A DNA stretch of 64,000 bases, from contig JAQEWB010000002.1 of NCBI GenBank assembly GCA_027694045.1, positions 992,001 to 1,056,000 of the forward strand, read 5' to 3'. Position numbers and translations under genes: made by a program. The notes under the pieces are model-generated. The model was given only the letters and a program-made list of their open reading frames with translations. It was not told the DNA's origin and made no database searches. Below, in pieces: positions 1 through 8,640 of the stretch. This stretch comes from Bacillaceae bacterium OF18-1A (lineage in GTDB: Bacteria; Bacillota; Bacilli; Bacillales; Bacillaceae_G). Position 1 is the stretch's first letter, and every line of letters starts with the position of its first letter.

Positions 1-209
1 GTTGTCGGTCGTTCTGCATGACGAGCAATTTGAACACGGTCCCATACCTTCATATTGCCGTATATATCTTCCTCTAAATTTCCTAGCTTTTCTTCCAAAA
101 TACGAATCTCCTCACTGAAGTCCATCTGGCTGTTTTTCGTATAGTCTTTCAGTTCACGAATCTTATTTCTTAGCTCAACAACTGGTTTCTCAAATTCTAG
201 CTCTGCCAT
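1..209 (-). CDS. accA: Acetyl-CoA carboxylase carboxyltransferase subunit alpha (5' part only)
   Basis: This is the first 69 codons of accA, read on the minus strand and cut by the window edge. The N-terminus begins [17 protein letters not shown] and continues with the helical segment ending ...[15 protein letters not shown], which is typical of AccA. The alpha subunit pairs with AccD to form the carboxyltransferase that moves the carboxyl group from carboxybiotin to acetyl-CoA, giving malonyl-CoA for fatty acid synthesis. The ATG at 209-207 lies inside the end of accD (13-nt overlap), so the two are translationally coupled. The purine-rich sequence inside the accD tail (GGGGAGATGGC) can act as its ribosome binding site. 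Identification is firm; only the length is unseen. Confidence 0.95.
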   Translation of the reverse strand, partial: MAELEFEKPVVELRNKIRELKDYTKNSQMDFSEEIRILEEKLGNLEEDIYGNMKVWDRVQIARHAERPT

Positions 210-1066
210 ACAGCCATCTCCCCTCCTTGATGAACTTCTAAAATCTTGCGAAGTGATTCTTTCATATCATCACGATGCACAACCGCATCTAATTGACCAT
301 GTTCTAGTAAAAATTCTGCCGTTTGGAAATCTTCCGGTAGTTTCTCACGCACTGTTTGTTCAATTACACGTCTACCGGCAAACCCGATAAGTGCACCTGG
401 TTCTGCAAGATTATAATCACCAAGTGAAGCGAAACTCGCTGAAACCCCGCCCGTCGTTGGGTGAGTCATAACAGAAATAAATAACCCTCCTGCATTACTA
501 TGCTTTTTCAAAGCTACGCTTGTTTTTGCCATTTGCATTAAACTTAATATCCCTTCTTGCATACGGGCACCACCCGAAGCAGTAAAGATAATAAATGGAA
601 CTTGTAAGTCGTATGCCTTTTCAACCGCACGGGCAATTTTTTCTCCTACAACAGAGCCCATGCTCCCCATTCGAAAACGAGAATCCATTACTGCAACAAC
701 AACAAGCATGTCATCAATTGTTCCTTCACCAGTTACAACCGCTTCGTTCAATTCAGTCTTTTTACGATCGCTCTCTAGTTTCTCTTCATACCCTGGAAAC
801 TCGAGTGGATTTAACGAAACCATTTCTTTGTCATACTCACGGAATGAACCTTCGTCCAATATACTATCAAGGCGTTCCCATGCATTCATAGGATGATGAT
901 ATCCACAGTTCACACATACTTTTAAATTTTTTAAAAGCTCTTTCGTATACATGATTTTTTTACATTCCGGACATTTTGTCATAACACCATCTGGTACATC
1001 TTTTCGTACTTGTTCTGAAGGTATTGCAGCGTACTTTTTCTTTTTCACGAATAAATCTCTTAGCAC
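197..1066 (-). CDS. accD: Acetyl-CoA carboxylase carboxyltransferase subunit beta
   Basis: The 289-aa product is full length for AccD. Residues about 32-54 form the C4 zinc ribbon (CPEC ... CVNCGYH) of bacterial AccD, followed by the crotonase-like carboxyltransferase fold with the glycine-rich [12 protein letters not shown] and TTGGVSASF segments that make the acetyl-CoA oxyanion pocket. It works with AccA in the first committed step of fatty acid synthesis in the cytoplasm. The start is GTG at 1066-1064, with GGGGGT seven bases upstream; no better ATG exists. It follows the GntR gene by 185 bp that contain a strong hairpin, and overlaps accA by 13 nt. Together with ytsJ and gntR upstream it forms a lipid-precursor operon. 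Confidence 0.97.
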   Translation of the reverse strand: MLRDLFVKKKKYAAIPSEQVRKDVPDGVMTKCPECKKIMYTKELLKNLKVCVNCGYHHPMNAWERLDSILDEGSFREYDKEMVSLNPLEFPGYEEKLESDRKKTELNEAVVTGEGTIDDMLVVVAVMDSRFRMGSMGSVVGEKIARAVEKAYDLQVPFIIFTASGGARMQEGILSLMQMAKTSVALKKHSNAGGLFISVMTHPTTGGVSASFASLGDYNLAEPGALIGFAGRRVIEQTVREKLPEDFQTAEFLLEHGQLDAVVHRDDMKESLRKILEVHQGGEMAVWQS

Positions 1067-1103
1067 AATTTGACCCCCTTCGTTGAGAGCTAAGGTTAGC
1101 GTA

Positions 1104-1151
1104 AGAAGACAATGGGGCTAACACCAAAGTCTGATGTTAGCCTTATCTTCT
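1104..1151 (-). promoter_or_regulatory. Hairpin in the gntR-accD intergenic leader
   Basis: An 8-bp perfect stem (GGCTAACA/TGTTAGCC, arms 1116-1123 and 1135-1142) is extended by AGAAGA/TCTTCT outer arms. On the minus strand it sits about 40 nt before the accD ribosome binding site. It is followed by only a weak T-rich stretch, so it could be a partial terminator, an mRNA stabiliser or a processing site between gntR and accD. Its function is inferred from position only. Confidence 0.5.
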
Positions 1152-1251
1152 CAATCTGTCTAATAACCTCTCTCTTTACGTTTAACTTTAACCGCTCTGC
1201 GGTAGAATGTTTGTCATAACGTGTCATGGTCATTTCGACAAATTTTATACA

Positions 1252-1896
1252 TTACGAGTGAAACTGTATATTCTCTACTAATTCATCGTAAATTTTTAGT
1301 GCACCACTTTCTTGTTTCTCTTCCAAAGTAGCACAAAGCTTCCTATACATATCGATAGTATCTCCTGAAACTTTACAAGAAAGAGTTGCTACGTAATCAT
1401 TTACGATCATCCAAATGCGATATAGTAAATAATTATCGACTTGTTCAATCAGTGTTTTAAAGAACGTTTGGTGAAGCATTGGAATTGAGCTTTCATTTTC
1501 TTCAAGCACTCGCTGTAATCTACTTAGCACTTTAGAAAATGTTTCTTTCGGTAAATTACATACAATTCGAATCATATCTTTCTCTAGCAATCGCTTTGTT
1601 TGTAATAAATCACGAATTGTTTTCTCATCTTGCAGCAAAAACGGAGCGATTAATTGTACAAGACCGTTATCGTAAAAGTTTCGAATAAAAGTCCCTTCAC
1701 CGCGTCTCGTCTCAATTAATCCTACCAATTCTAAAGCACGCAATGCTTCTCTTACAGAGGAGCGCCCTACGTTTAAGCGTGAACTTAACTCACGCTCAGA
1801 CGGTAAACGATCCCCCGCTACCAATCCATCCTCTTCCATGATGGAACGGATTTTTTTTACAATTTCGAGATATACTTTTGTATTTGATGATGTCAA
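1252..1896 (-). CDS. GntR-family (FadR subfamily) transcriptional regulator
   Basis: The 214-aa protein has an N-terminal winged helix-turn-helix (about residues 10-75) with the GntR signature GDRLPSERELSSRLNVGRSSVREALRAL and the wing GLIETRRGEGTFI. An all-helical ligand-binding domain of the FadR/FCD type follows. FadR-subfamily proteins bind TGGT-N3-ACCA operators and respond to small acids or acyl-CoA. The gene begins 14 nt after ytsJ and precedes accD-accA, and a perfect TGGTCNGACCA palindrome lies at the ytsJ promoter (3197-3209). The likely role is ligand-controlled autoregulation of the malic enzyme-carboxylase operon. The ligand cannot be told from sequence; an acyl-CoA or an organic acid fits the neighbours. 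Confidence 0.88.
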   Translation of the reverse strand: MTSSNTKVYLEIVKKIRSIMEEDGLVAGDRLPSERELSSRLNVGRSSVREALRALELVGLIETRRGEGTFIRNFYDNGLVQLIAPFLLQDEKTIRDLLQTKRLLEKDMIRIVCNLPKETFSKVLSRLQRVLEENESSIPMLHQTFFKTLIEQVDNYLLYRIWMIVNDYVATLSCKVSGDTIDMYRKLCATLEEKQESGALKIYDELVENIQFHS

Positions 1897-1910
1897 TGGA
1901 AATTCCTCGC

Positions 1911-3149
1911 TTATTCTTTACCAATCAGCGCTAATTGTTTTGTTTTCTCAGCAACTTCATTTGGATCTACTTGACGGCGAGCTACTCCTGTCTCCATTGC
2001 AGCTTTCGCAACGTAAGCCGCTACTTGAGGCGCTACACGCGCGTCAAACGGCGCTGGAATGATATAGTCTGCATTTAACTCATCTTCTGCTACAAGCTCA
2101 GCAATAGCCTGTACAGCTGCCATCTTCATTTCTTCGTTAATTTGTGTCGCATGTACGTCAAGTGCACCGCGGAAAATACCAGGGAACGCTAGTACATTAT
2201 TTACTTGGTTCGGGAAGTCAGAACGACCTGTTCCAACAACAGCTGCGCCCGCTGCTTTTGCCAATTCTGGCATAATTTCTGGAACCGGATTCGCCATTGC
2301 AAAAATAATTGCATTGTCATTCATTGTACGAACCATCTCTTCTGTTAATGCACCTTCTGCAGATACACCAATGAATACATCCGCACCCTGTACAACATCA
2401 GCTAAAGAACCTTCGATACGATTCTTATTTGTATATTTTGCAACTTCATCCTTCACTGGATTCATACCAGTAGGACGACCATCATAGATTGCACCTTTAC
2501 GGTCACACATAATAATGTCGCGTACACCATAGCGATATAAAAGTTTAATAATTGCAATACCTGCTGCACCTGCGCCATTTGCGACAACTTTAATGTCAGA
2601 CATTTTCTTTCCAACTAATTTCAGCGCGTTCACAAGACCCGCTACTGTTACGATAGCTGTTCCGTGTTGATCATCATGGAAGATAGGAATATTTGTTTCC
2701 TTTTTCAAACGTTCTTCAATAATGAAGCAGTTCGGTGCTGCGATATCTTCTAAGTTAACACCGCCAAAAGTTGGCTCCATTAATTTTACAGTTTCAACAA
2801 TTTTATCTACATCGTTTGTATTTAAGGCAATTGGGAATGCATCTACACCAGCAAAGCTCTTGAATAATACAGCTTTACCTTCCATTACTGGAAGAGATGC
2901 TTCAGGTCCAATGTTACCAAGACCAAGTACAGCTGTTCCATCAGTCACAACTGCTACCATATTTCCCTTCATCGTATATTCATATACCTTACTTTTATCG
3001 TCATAAATTTCTTTACAAGGCTCTGCAACCCCTGGAGAATATGCAAGACTTAAATCTTTTGCATTTTCTACTTTTACTTTTGATACCGTTTCTAATTTTC
3101 CTTGATGCACTTTATGCATGTGAAGTGCTTCTTCACGAAGTGTTGACAA
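1911..3149 (-). CDS. ytsJ: Malic enzyme (oxaloacetate-decarboxylating malate dehydrogenase)
   Basis: This is a two-domain bacterial malic enzyme of about 412 aa. The N-terminal malic domain carries LAYSPGVAEPC and the metal/substrate region (FGGVNLEDIAAP, HDDQHGTA); the NAD(P)-binding Rossmann domain has VVANGAGAAGIAI. It converts malate to pyruvate, CO2 and NAD(P)H. B. subtilis YtsJ, the positional homologue, prefers NADP; the cofactor here is not settled by sequence. I place the start at TTG 3149-3147 (MSTLREEALHMHK), ten bases after GAGGAG, because it aligns with my recollection of YtsJ's N-terminus. The longer GTG at 3215 would begin at or before the predicted transcription start. It is the first gene of the ytsJ-gntR-accDA operon. 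Confidence 0.92.
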   Translation of the reverse strand: MSTLREEALHMHKVHQGKLETVSKVKVENAKDLSLAYSPGVAEPCKEIYDDKSKVYEYTMKGNMVAVVTDGTAVLGLGNIGPEASLPVMEGKAVLFKSFAGVDAFPIALNTNDVDKIVETVKLMEPTFGGVNLEDIAAPNCFIIEERLKKETNIPIFHDDQHGTAIVTVAGLVNALKLVGKKMSDIKVVANGAGAAGIAIIKLLYRYGVRDIIMCDRKGAIYDGRPTGMNPVKDEVAKYTNKNRIEGSLADVVQGADVFIGVSAEGALTEEMVRTMNDNAIIFAMANPVPEIMPELAKAAGAAVVGTGRSDFPNQVNNVLAFPGIFRGALDVHATQINEEMKMAAVQAIAELVAEDELNADYIIPAPFDARVAPQVAAYVAKAAMETGVARRQVDPNEVAEKTKQLALIGKE

Positions 3150-3196
3150 ACTATCCACTCTCCTCAAATTATTCTGGCTGATATCAATTTCTCCAA

Positions 3197-3209
3197 GTGG
3201 TCTGACCAC
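3197..3209 (-). promoter_or_regulatory. FadR-type operator at the ytsJ promoter
   Basis: A perfect 13-base palindrome with one central base, GTGGTCTGACCAC, contains the TGGTCNGACCA core known for E. coli FadR and the related GntR-FadR subfamily. It lies a few bases downstream of the predicted start of transcription, where bound repressor would block initiation or early elongation. The most likely binder is the GntR protein encoded one gene downstream. The palindrome is seen directly; the binding is inferred. Confidence 0.72.
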
Positions 3210-3222
3210 GAACACTACTACT

Positions 3223-3252
3223 ATAATAATCGAAGTGTAGGGAAATTGTCCA
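3223..3252 (-). promoter_or_regulatory. Predicted sigma-A promoter of the ytsJ operon
   Basis: On the minus strand, TGGACA (3252-3247) and TATTAT (3228-3223) are separated by 18 bases. The -35 element begins directly at the end of dnaE. Transcription would begin near 3216, placing the FadR-type palindrome at about +7 to +19. Confidence 0.6.
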
Positions 3253-6200
3253 TTATATTTTCACAACTACATTTTCTTCCCCGACAATTTCACGAAGTGC
3301 TCCTAAACATTCTTCACTTGGATGAATCGATAAACTTCGAGATAATTGTACCATTTTATGTTCCTTTTCATAATAAATTAGTACTTTCGCAAAACCTGAA
3401 TAGTCAAACAATATTTTTGTAACCTGATTTAACAACTTTTTCTCATACTGTGACGGCAATTTCACGTAAACAGATGCGTCGTTCTTGTCCTCATAAACAT
3501 CCATTTCTTCTAACGGATATAATCCATTTACAATCCATTGCAGCTTATGATTTCTTAGCTCAATCGTACCGTCAACTAGAACAATCGCCCCTTCTTGTAA
3601 CTTATCGGAGAAATGTATATACGTTTCCGGAAAGACAACTGCTTCCATTTCATCATTTTGGTCACAAAATGTAATAAACGCCATCTTTTGCAACTTTTTC
3701 GTACGAATCACTCTCACACTTGTTATATACACGATAGCCCTTTGTACTTTTTTCTTATGTCGCATCGCCTGAGCGAGAGATGGAATTTCTAATTCTTTTG
3801 CTAACTTCACATACTGCGCTGTAGGATAACTTGATAAATAAAAGCCCAGTGCTTCTTTTTCTTTATTTAATTGTTCAATAAAGGATAGCTCTTCTCCTTG
3901 TACGTATTTTGATTTTGGAACAGCATCTCCTAAATCACGTGCAAGGTTAGCATACTCTAACGCCCCTTTAAGACTTTTCCATAAATTCGTTCTCGAAACA
4001 CCAAAATCATCAAAACACCCCGACCAAACGAATGCTTCTAAATTGCGTTCTGTTACAAACTTTGAGGGCATGCGAAGGCAAAATTCAAATAAATCCTCGA
4101 ACATTTTTTTCTCTCGTTCTTCTAACAATGCCGTCACTGTAGCCATTCCGATATTTCGAATTGAAAGTAAACTGTAACGTATCGCGTTCCCTTCTATTTG
4201 GAAGTTGTAACCACTTCTCTGAAGAGACGGCGGCAACACATGAAAACCTTTCTTTTTCGTTTCTCGTATATACTGTACAATCTTATCTTCATTTCCAATT
4301 GCACTTGATAATAATGCTGTCATAAATTCCAGCGTATAGTTCGCTTTTAAGTAAGCAAGCTGATATCCGATCATACTGTAGGCTACAGCGTGACTTCGGT
4401 TAAAACCGTAATTCGCAAATCTGACAATTAAATCATAAATTTTCTCAGCAGATATCTCATCATATCCATTTCGTAAACAACCTTGAACGAAATGCTTACG
4501 TTCCTGATCTAAAATATCACGGTTTTTTTTACTCACTGCACGGCGCAATAAGTCTGCTTCTCCGAGCGAAAATCCCGCTAACTTCGACGCAATTTGCATA
4601 ATTTGTTCTTGGTAAACAATTACACCGTATGTTCTTTCTAGAATCGGCTTTAAATCCGGATGTAAATATTCGATTTGTCTTTTCCCGTGCTTCGATTCAA
4701 TAAAGGTTGGGATTTGTTCCATCGGTCCCGGTCTGTATAACGAGTTAACCGCAACAATATCTTCAAATTCATTTGGTTTTAACCCACGGAGTACATTTCG
4801 CATACCACCTGATTCGAGCTGGAATACCCCTGTTGTATCCCCTCTGCCTAACAATTGGAACGTCCTTTCATCTTGCAGAGGTAAATTTCTTATATCAATT
4901 TCTTTCCCCGTTTTTTTCACGATAAACTGTATAATATTTTCAAGTAACGTTAAATTACGTAATCCTAAAAAGTCCATCTTTAACAAGCCAAGCTCTTCTA
5001 ATGCATCAGCTGGATATTGCGTAACATACACATCGTTATGTCCTTCTTGAATTGCTACACTTCCCGTTAACGGTTCCTGACTCATAATAACGCCCGCTGC
5101 ATGAATAGACGTATGGCGAGGTAAGCCTTCTACACGCTTCGCAATTTCAAACACACGCTCATGCAGTAAATTCCCCTGTATAAACTCACGGAGTGATTGT
5201 GATTCTTCATAAGCATCTTTTAACGTTATACCAAGCTTTGACGGGATAAGTTTTGAGAATATGTCAATATCCCGTGGCGGAAGCCCCATTACACGTGCAA
5301 TGTCTCTAATTGCCGCTTTTGCCGCAAGCGTACCGAACGTTACAATTTGTGCCACACGAAGCTGACCATATTTATCTTTCACATATCGAATCATCTCATC
5401 ACGTCTTATATCGGGAAAATCGATATCAATATCTGGAAGCGTCACACGTTCAGGGTTTAAAAATCTTTCAAATAATAGATCGTACTCAATCGGATCAATA
5501 TCTGTAATTTCTAATACGTAAGAAACGAGTGAACCAGCTGCTGACCCACGACCTGGTCCTGTTAAAATATGATTTTCATGCGCATATTTCATAAAGTCCC
5601 ACACAATGAGGAAGTAATCACTAAATCCCATGTTGGAAATGACATTTAATTCATGATTCAAACGCTTTATATGCACTTCTTTCGGCGTACCGTATCGTTT
5701 CCTTAAACCCTCTTCACAAACACGGCGCAAATACGTATCATTCGTCTCATTAGATGGAACAGGGAATTTCGGTAATTGATTTACATGAAACGGTATTTCT
5801 ACATTACAATGTTCTGCGATTTTGACTGTGTTACGAATCGCTTCTTCCGCATGAGAAAATAATGCTTCCATTTCATCTGATGACTTTAAATAATATTGAT
5901 CTGTTTTCAGCCTCGGCCTATCTGGATCTGTCATTTTCGTTCCACTTTCAACAGATAATAAACATTCATGAACAAGTGCATCACTTTGATTAATGTAATG
6001 TACATCATTTGTTGCAACGACCGGAACGTTCACCTTACTAATAAATTCAGGTAATTTTTCTTGCAGAAGCAATTCATCTTGAATCGCATGATACTGCAAA
6101 CTTATATAAAAATTGCCGAACATATTTTGATAAGCGCGAGCTACTTCTTCAGCCTGACTCTCTTTGTCTTCTAATAATAATTGTTCAACTTCCCCATCTT

Positions 6201-6579
6201 TACCTGGTGAAATTGCAATTAATCCTTTCGCATAATACGCAAGCCACTTTTTCGGAATACCTTCTTTTGACTTCGTCATAACGCTACTAGAGATCTTTAA
6301 TAAATTTTGATAGCCTATTTCATTTTCAGCAAGTAATACAAGCGGATACGCCCTGTCTTCTTCCTCACTAAAAACAGAAGCTGTTAAGCCGATAATAGGC
6401 TTTATACCATGTTTCTTACATGCTTTATAAAACGGAATAACGCCATACATAACATTTTCGTCCGTAATAGCCAGCGATGAAAAACCAAGTTCCTTCGCCC
6501 TAACTACAAGCTCTTCAATTTTACAAGCACTTTTTAATAAACTAAAAACGGTTTGACATTGTAAATGCACAAACTTCAC
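3253..6579 (-). CDS. dnaE: DNA polymerase III alpha subunit DnaE
   Basis: The 1108-aa protein is the DnaE-type replicative polymerase that in Bacillus works beside PolC, extending RNA primers mainly on the lagging strand. The order is PHP domain (about 1-270), palm with GPGRGSAAGSL and the catalytic PDIDIDFPD, fingers with the YGVIVYQEQIM segment, helix-hairpin-helix, and a C-terminal OB fold. The first PHP metal-binding motif, HxH in other family members, reads QCQ here (near residue 8), so the PHP domain is probably not an active exonuclease. The start is ATG with the GAGAGGG site upstream. The downstream end abuts the ytsJ promoter. Confidence 0.97.
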   Translation of the reverse strand: MKFVHLQCQTVFSLLKSACKIEELVVRAKELGFSSLAITDENVMYGVIPFYKACKKHGIKPIIGLTASVFSEEEDRAYPLVLLAENEIGYQNLLKISSSVMTKSKEGIPKKWLAYYAKGLIAISPGKDGEVEQLLLEDKESQAEEVARAYQNMFGNFYISLQYHAIQDELLLQEKLPEFISKVNVPVVATNDVHYINQSDALVHECLLSVESGTKMTDPDRPRLKTDQYYLKSSDEMEALFSHAEEAIRNTVKIAEHCNVEIPFHVNQLPKFPVPSNETNDTYLRRVCEEGLRKRYGTPKEVHIKRLNHELNVISNMGFSDYFLIVWDFMKYAHENHILTGPGRGSAAGSLVSYVLEITDIDPIEYDLLFERFLNPERVTLPDIDIDFPDIRRDEMIRYVKDKYGQLRVAQIVTFGTLAAKAAIRDIARVMGLPPRDIDIFSKLIPSKLGITLKDAYEESQSLREFIQGNLLHERVFEIAKRVEGLPRHTSIHAAGVIMSQEPLTGSVAIQEGHNDVYVTQYPADALEELGLLKMDFLGLRNLTLLENIIQFIVKKTGKEIDIRNLPLQDERTFQLLGRGDTTGVFQLESGGMRNVLRGLKPNEFEDIVAVNSLYRPGPMEQIPTFIESKHGKRQIEYLHPDLKPILERTYGVIVYQEQIMQIASKLAGFSLGEADLLRRAVSKKNRDILDQERKHFVQGCLRNGYDEISAEKIYDLIVRFANYGFNRSHAVAYSMIGYQLAYLKANYTLEFMTALLSSAIGNEDKIVQYIRETKKKGFHVLPPSLQRSGYNFQIEGNAIRYSLLSIRNIGMATVTALLEEREKKMFEDLFEFCLRMPSKFVTERNLEAFVWSGCFDDFGVSRTNLWKSLKGALEYANLARDLGDAVPKSKYVQGEELSFIEQLNKEKEALGFYLSSYPTAQYVKLAKELEIPSLAQAMRHKKKVQRAIVYITSVRVIRTKKLQKMAFITFCDQNDEMEAVVFPETYIHFSDKLQEGAIVLVDGTIELRNHKLQWIVNGLYPLEEMDVYEDKNDASVYVKLPSQYEKKLLNQVTKILFDYSGFAKVLIYYEKEHKMVQLSRSLSIHPSEECLGALREIVGEENVVVKI

Positions 6580-6696
6580 TGTTGTACCCTCTCTTTACCT
6601 ATTTGACTACTTTTATTATAGGTGATGAGGAAAGCGGAAATCAAAACATACTTCTTATACTTTGTCCATATATATGAAGAAGAAAGGGGAATGACG

Positions 6697-7035
6697 ATGG
6701 ATGTAAGAGAACATACTTTTTTCTCTCTGCTTATTATTAGTTATTTTATTGCCTTTGGAGTTATACTTGGCGGTTCATTAATTGGCGGTTTTGGTGCGTT
6801 TCTTATCGGAAAGCCAGCTCTCACTTACATTAATCAATTCGCCCAAAACTTAAGAATTTGGGCACTCGTTGCGGCAATCGGCGGAACATTCGATACTTTT
6901 TATAGCTTTGAAAGAAGCTTCTTTGGCGGGGATATGAAAGATATCGTAAAACAAATTCTCCTTATTTTTTTCGCAACTGGTGGTATGCAAACAGGTCTTA
7001 TTATTATTAAATGGCTGACGCAGGAACATGTATGA
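6697..7035 (+). CDS. ytrH: Sporulation membrane protein YtrH
   Basis: The 112-aa product has hydrophobic segments at about residues 8-35, 48-65 and 83-105, rich in glycine (LGGSLIGGFGAFLIG), and matches the YtrH family, found in endospore formers and made in the mother cell under sigma-E in B. subtilis. The start is chosen as ATG 6697, seven bases after AAGGGG; the ATG at 6691 lies against the ribosome binding site. Its stop overlaps the start of ytrI (ATGA), so the two form a translationally coupled operon divergent from dnaE. Confidence 0.9.
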   Translation: MDVREHTFFSLLIISYFIAFGVILGGSLIGGFGAFLIGKPALTYINQFAQNLRIWALVAAIGGTFDTFYSFERSFFGGDMKDIVKQILLIFFATGGMQTGLIIIKWLTQEHV

Positions 7036-7535
7036 GGGTACCAAGTGCCAATACAGCAAAAAGATGGTACTTAGTTTTAGCAGGTGCTGCTGTCGGAGGC
7101 GTGTTGAGTTGGTTTATTTTTTTGTACATATACGGTGTTTTTCAAGAGGAACAAGCTAGTAAAATAGCAAAGCAACGAGAAATTATAGAAAAACAAGAAG
7201 CAAAACTCCACGTCCTTCTCGAAGATCAAGAAAAGTTGAATACAGAAAACAAACGGCTCTTAACTATTCAAGAGATTAAAATAAAAATTATAAATCGGGA
7301 AAAATACGATTTAGACAACCTTACACTTGAAAATATGACTACTTCTATCCACAATGACCTCCAGCATCTTTTAACGAAAAACATTCAAAGTATCGCAAAA
7401 AATAAAGATCTACTCAAAAAAGTAATCGAAAATAAAACATACAAACATTACGACCGTCTATACCGCTTTAAAGTCGATACGATATCTTTTGATACTGTAC
7501 TTGAAATTAGCATTGCTATAGAGAAAGAAAAATAA
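7032..7535 (+). CDS. ytrI: Sporulation protein YtrI
   Basis: The protein of 167 aa has a single membrane segment near residues 13-36 and then a long charged, coiled-coil-like region (about 40-85) followed by a small soluble domain. This layout, together with coupling to ytrH, identifies YtrI, a sigma-E-controlled protein needed for normal spore formation in B. subtilis. The start is ATG 7032, overlapping the ytrH TGA, with AGGA upstream. A terminator follows directly. Biochemical function is unknown. Confidence 0.88.
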   Translation: MRVPSANTAKRWYLVLAGAAVGGVLSWFIFLYIYGVFQEEQASKIAKQREIIEKQEAKLHVLLEDQEKLNTENKRLLTIQEIKIKIINREKYDLDNLTLENMTTSIHNDLQHLLTKNIQSIAKNKDLLKKVIENKTYKHYDRLYRFKVDTISFDTVLEISIAIEKEK

Positions 7536-7562
7536 AACCATCCGTAATTTTCGGATGGTTTT
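7534..7562. terminator. Bidirectional terminator between ytrI and the histidine kinase gene
   Basis: AAAACCATCCG and CGGATGGTTTT form an 11-bp stem with a short loop, flanked by A and T tracts on both sides, so it can end both convergent transcripts. Confidence 0.9.
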
Positions 7563-7564
7563 AT

Positions 7565-8428
7565 TTAAATCTCTCTATTATTTAAATATATGTGAAACTT
7601 TGTCCCTTCTCCGATCGCACTCTCAACTTCTATTTTCCCACCATGATTCTGTATGATTTCCTTACATAAAGAAATGCCTAATCCTGTACCATTTTCTTTC
7701 GTTGTGAAGAATGGTGTGTATAAATTAGAGAGAACGTTATCGTCCATTCCTTTTCCATTATCAATTATACTAATCTTTATATATTCATTTGTTTGAATTA
7801 CCTTAATACAAATGTATCCTGCATCCTTATTCGGACTATCTCCAATTGCTTCTACACTATTTTTTAATAAGTTTAAGAAGACTTGTTTTATTTCTTGAGG
7901 GTCCACTTTAATCGTACAATCAGAGTCCAGTTGTTCCAAATCCATAACTATCCTAATATTCTTCAATAACGCTTCACTTTGTATAAGTGCATCAATTTCT
8001 AACAGAAATGTTTTTAAACAAGTTTCTTTTTTCGTAGCTTCATTAAACTTTGCAGCCATTAAAAAGTTTTCAATAATATGATTCGCTCTATCCACTTCAG
8101 AAATAATCATTTCTGCATAATTTTGTTTATCAATTCGCTCCATATCTTTATGTAATAATTGCATAAACCCTTTTATAATCGTTAAAGGATTTCTTACTTC
8201 ATGGGCAATTCCCACAGCAAATCTTCCTACTAAACATAACCGTTCTTGATGAAAAATAATGTTTTTTAAATGGACAATTTGCTTTTCAGCATCTTTATTT
8301 TTTCGTTGTAGCATTACTACTTGAGGAGGTATGGCGTCTGGGAATAATGATTTTTTCTGGAACGAAGTTGATTTACTACTCTTGATGTTATTTCTTCTTT
8401 GAAAGCGGTACCTAAAATTATGACGCAT
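7565..8428 (-). CDS. Cytosolic sensor histidine kinase, sporulation-kinase type
   Basis: The 287-aa kinase has the H box GIAHEVRNPLTIIKGF (His near residue 90) and a full HATPase domain with the N box (FLNLLKNSVEAIG), G1 (DNGKGM) and G2 (GTGLGISL). The dimerisation region resembles the KinA-KinE sporulation kinases. There is no membrane segment, and only about 75 residues lie before the H box, with no PAS or GAF domain visible. No response regulator is adjacent, so phosphate transfer to Spo0F is a reasonable inference from family, not shown. The second ATG at 8428 is chosen because the first overlaps the GGGGGA ribosome binding site. Confidence 0.87.
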   Translation of the reverse strand: MRHNFRYRFQRRNNIKSSKSTSFQKKSLFPDAIPPQVVMLQRKNKDAEKQIVHLKNIIFHQERLCLVGRFAVGIAHEVRNPLTIIKGFMQLLHKDMERIDKQNYAEMIISEVDRANHIIENFLMAAKFNEATKKETCLKTFLLEIDALIQSEALLKNIRIVMDLEQLDSDCTIKVDPQEIKQVFLNLLKNSVEAIGDSPNKDAGYICIKVIQTNEYIKISIIDNGKGMDDNVLSNLYTPFFTTKENGTGLGISLCKEIIQNHGGKIEVESAIGEGTKFHIYLNNREI

Positions 8429-8592
8429 AAGCATTCCCCCATCGAATTAATAATTCCAATTCAGTTTCATATAATGTTTGTGAGCTTCTTCACTATTAAA
8501 ACATAAAAAAAGAGGGAATTGGAGTTTTTTTGTTATTTTATAGAATAAATTCCATAAATATCAAGTAATCATTATTTTAAGATATTTAAATC

Positions 8593-8630
8593 CAAAATAA
8601 AAAGAAGGAGAACTTTATCCTCCTTCTTCT
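8593..8630 (-). terminator. Terminator of nrnA
   Basis: AGAAGGAG/CTCCTTCT stem (8603-8610 with 8620-8627), followed on the minus strand by TTTTTATTTT. It lies just after the nrnA stop codon. Confidence 0.88.
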
Positions 8631-8640
8631 ATATCAACTT

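Noticed and set aside
595..896. Plus-strand ORFs inside accD
   Set aside because: They are antisense shadows of a strongly conserved gene, without ribosome binding sites or protein-like composition.
3150..3215. Longer malic enzyme start at GTG 3215
   Set aside because: The codon lies at the predicted transcription start, has no ribosome binding site, and the extra residues do not resemble malic enzymes; TTG 3149 has GAGGAG and a family-like N-terminus.
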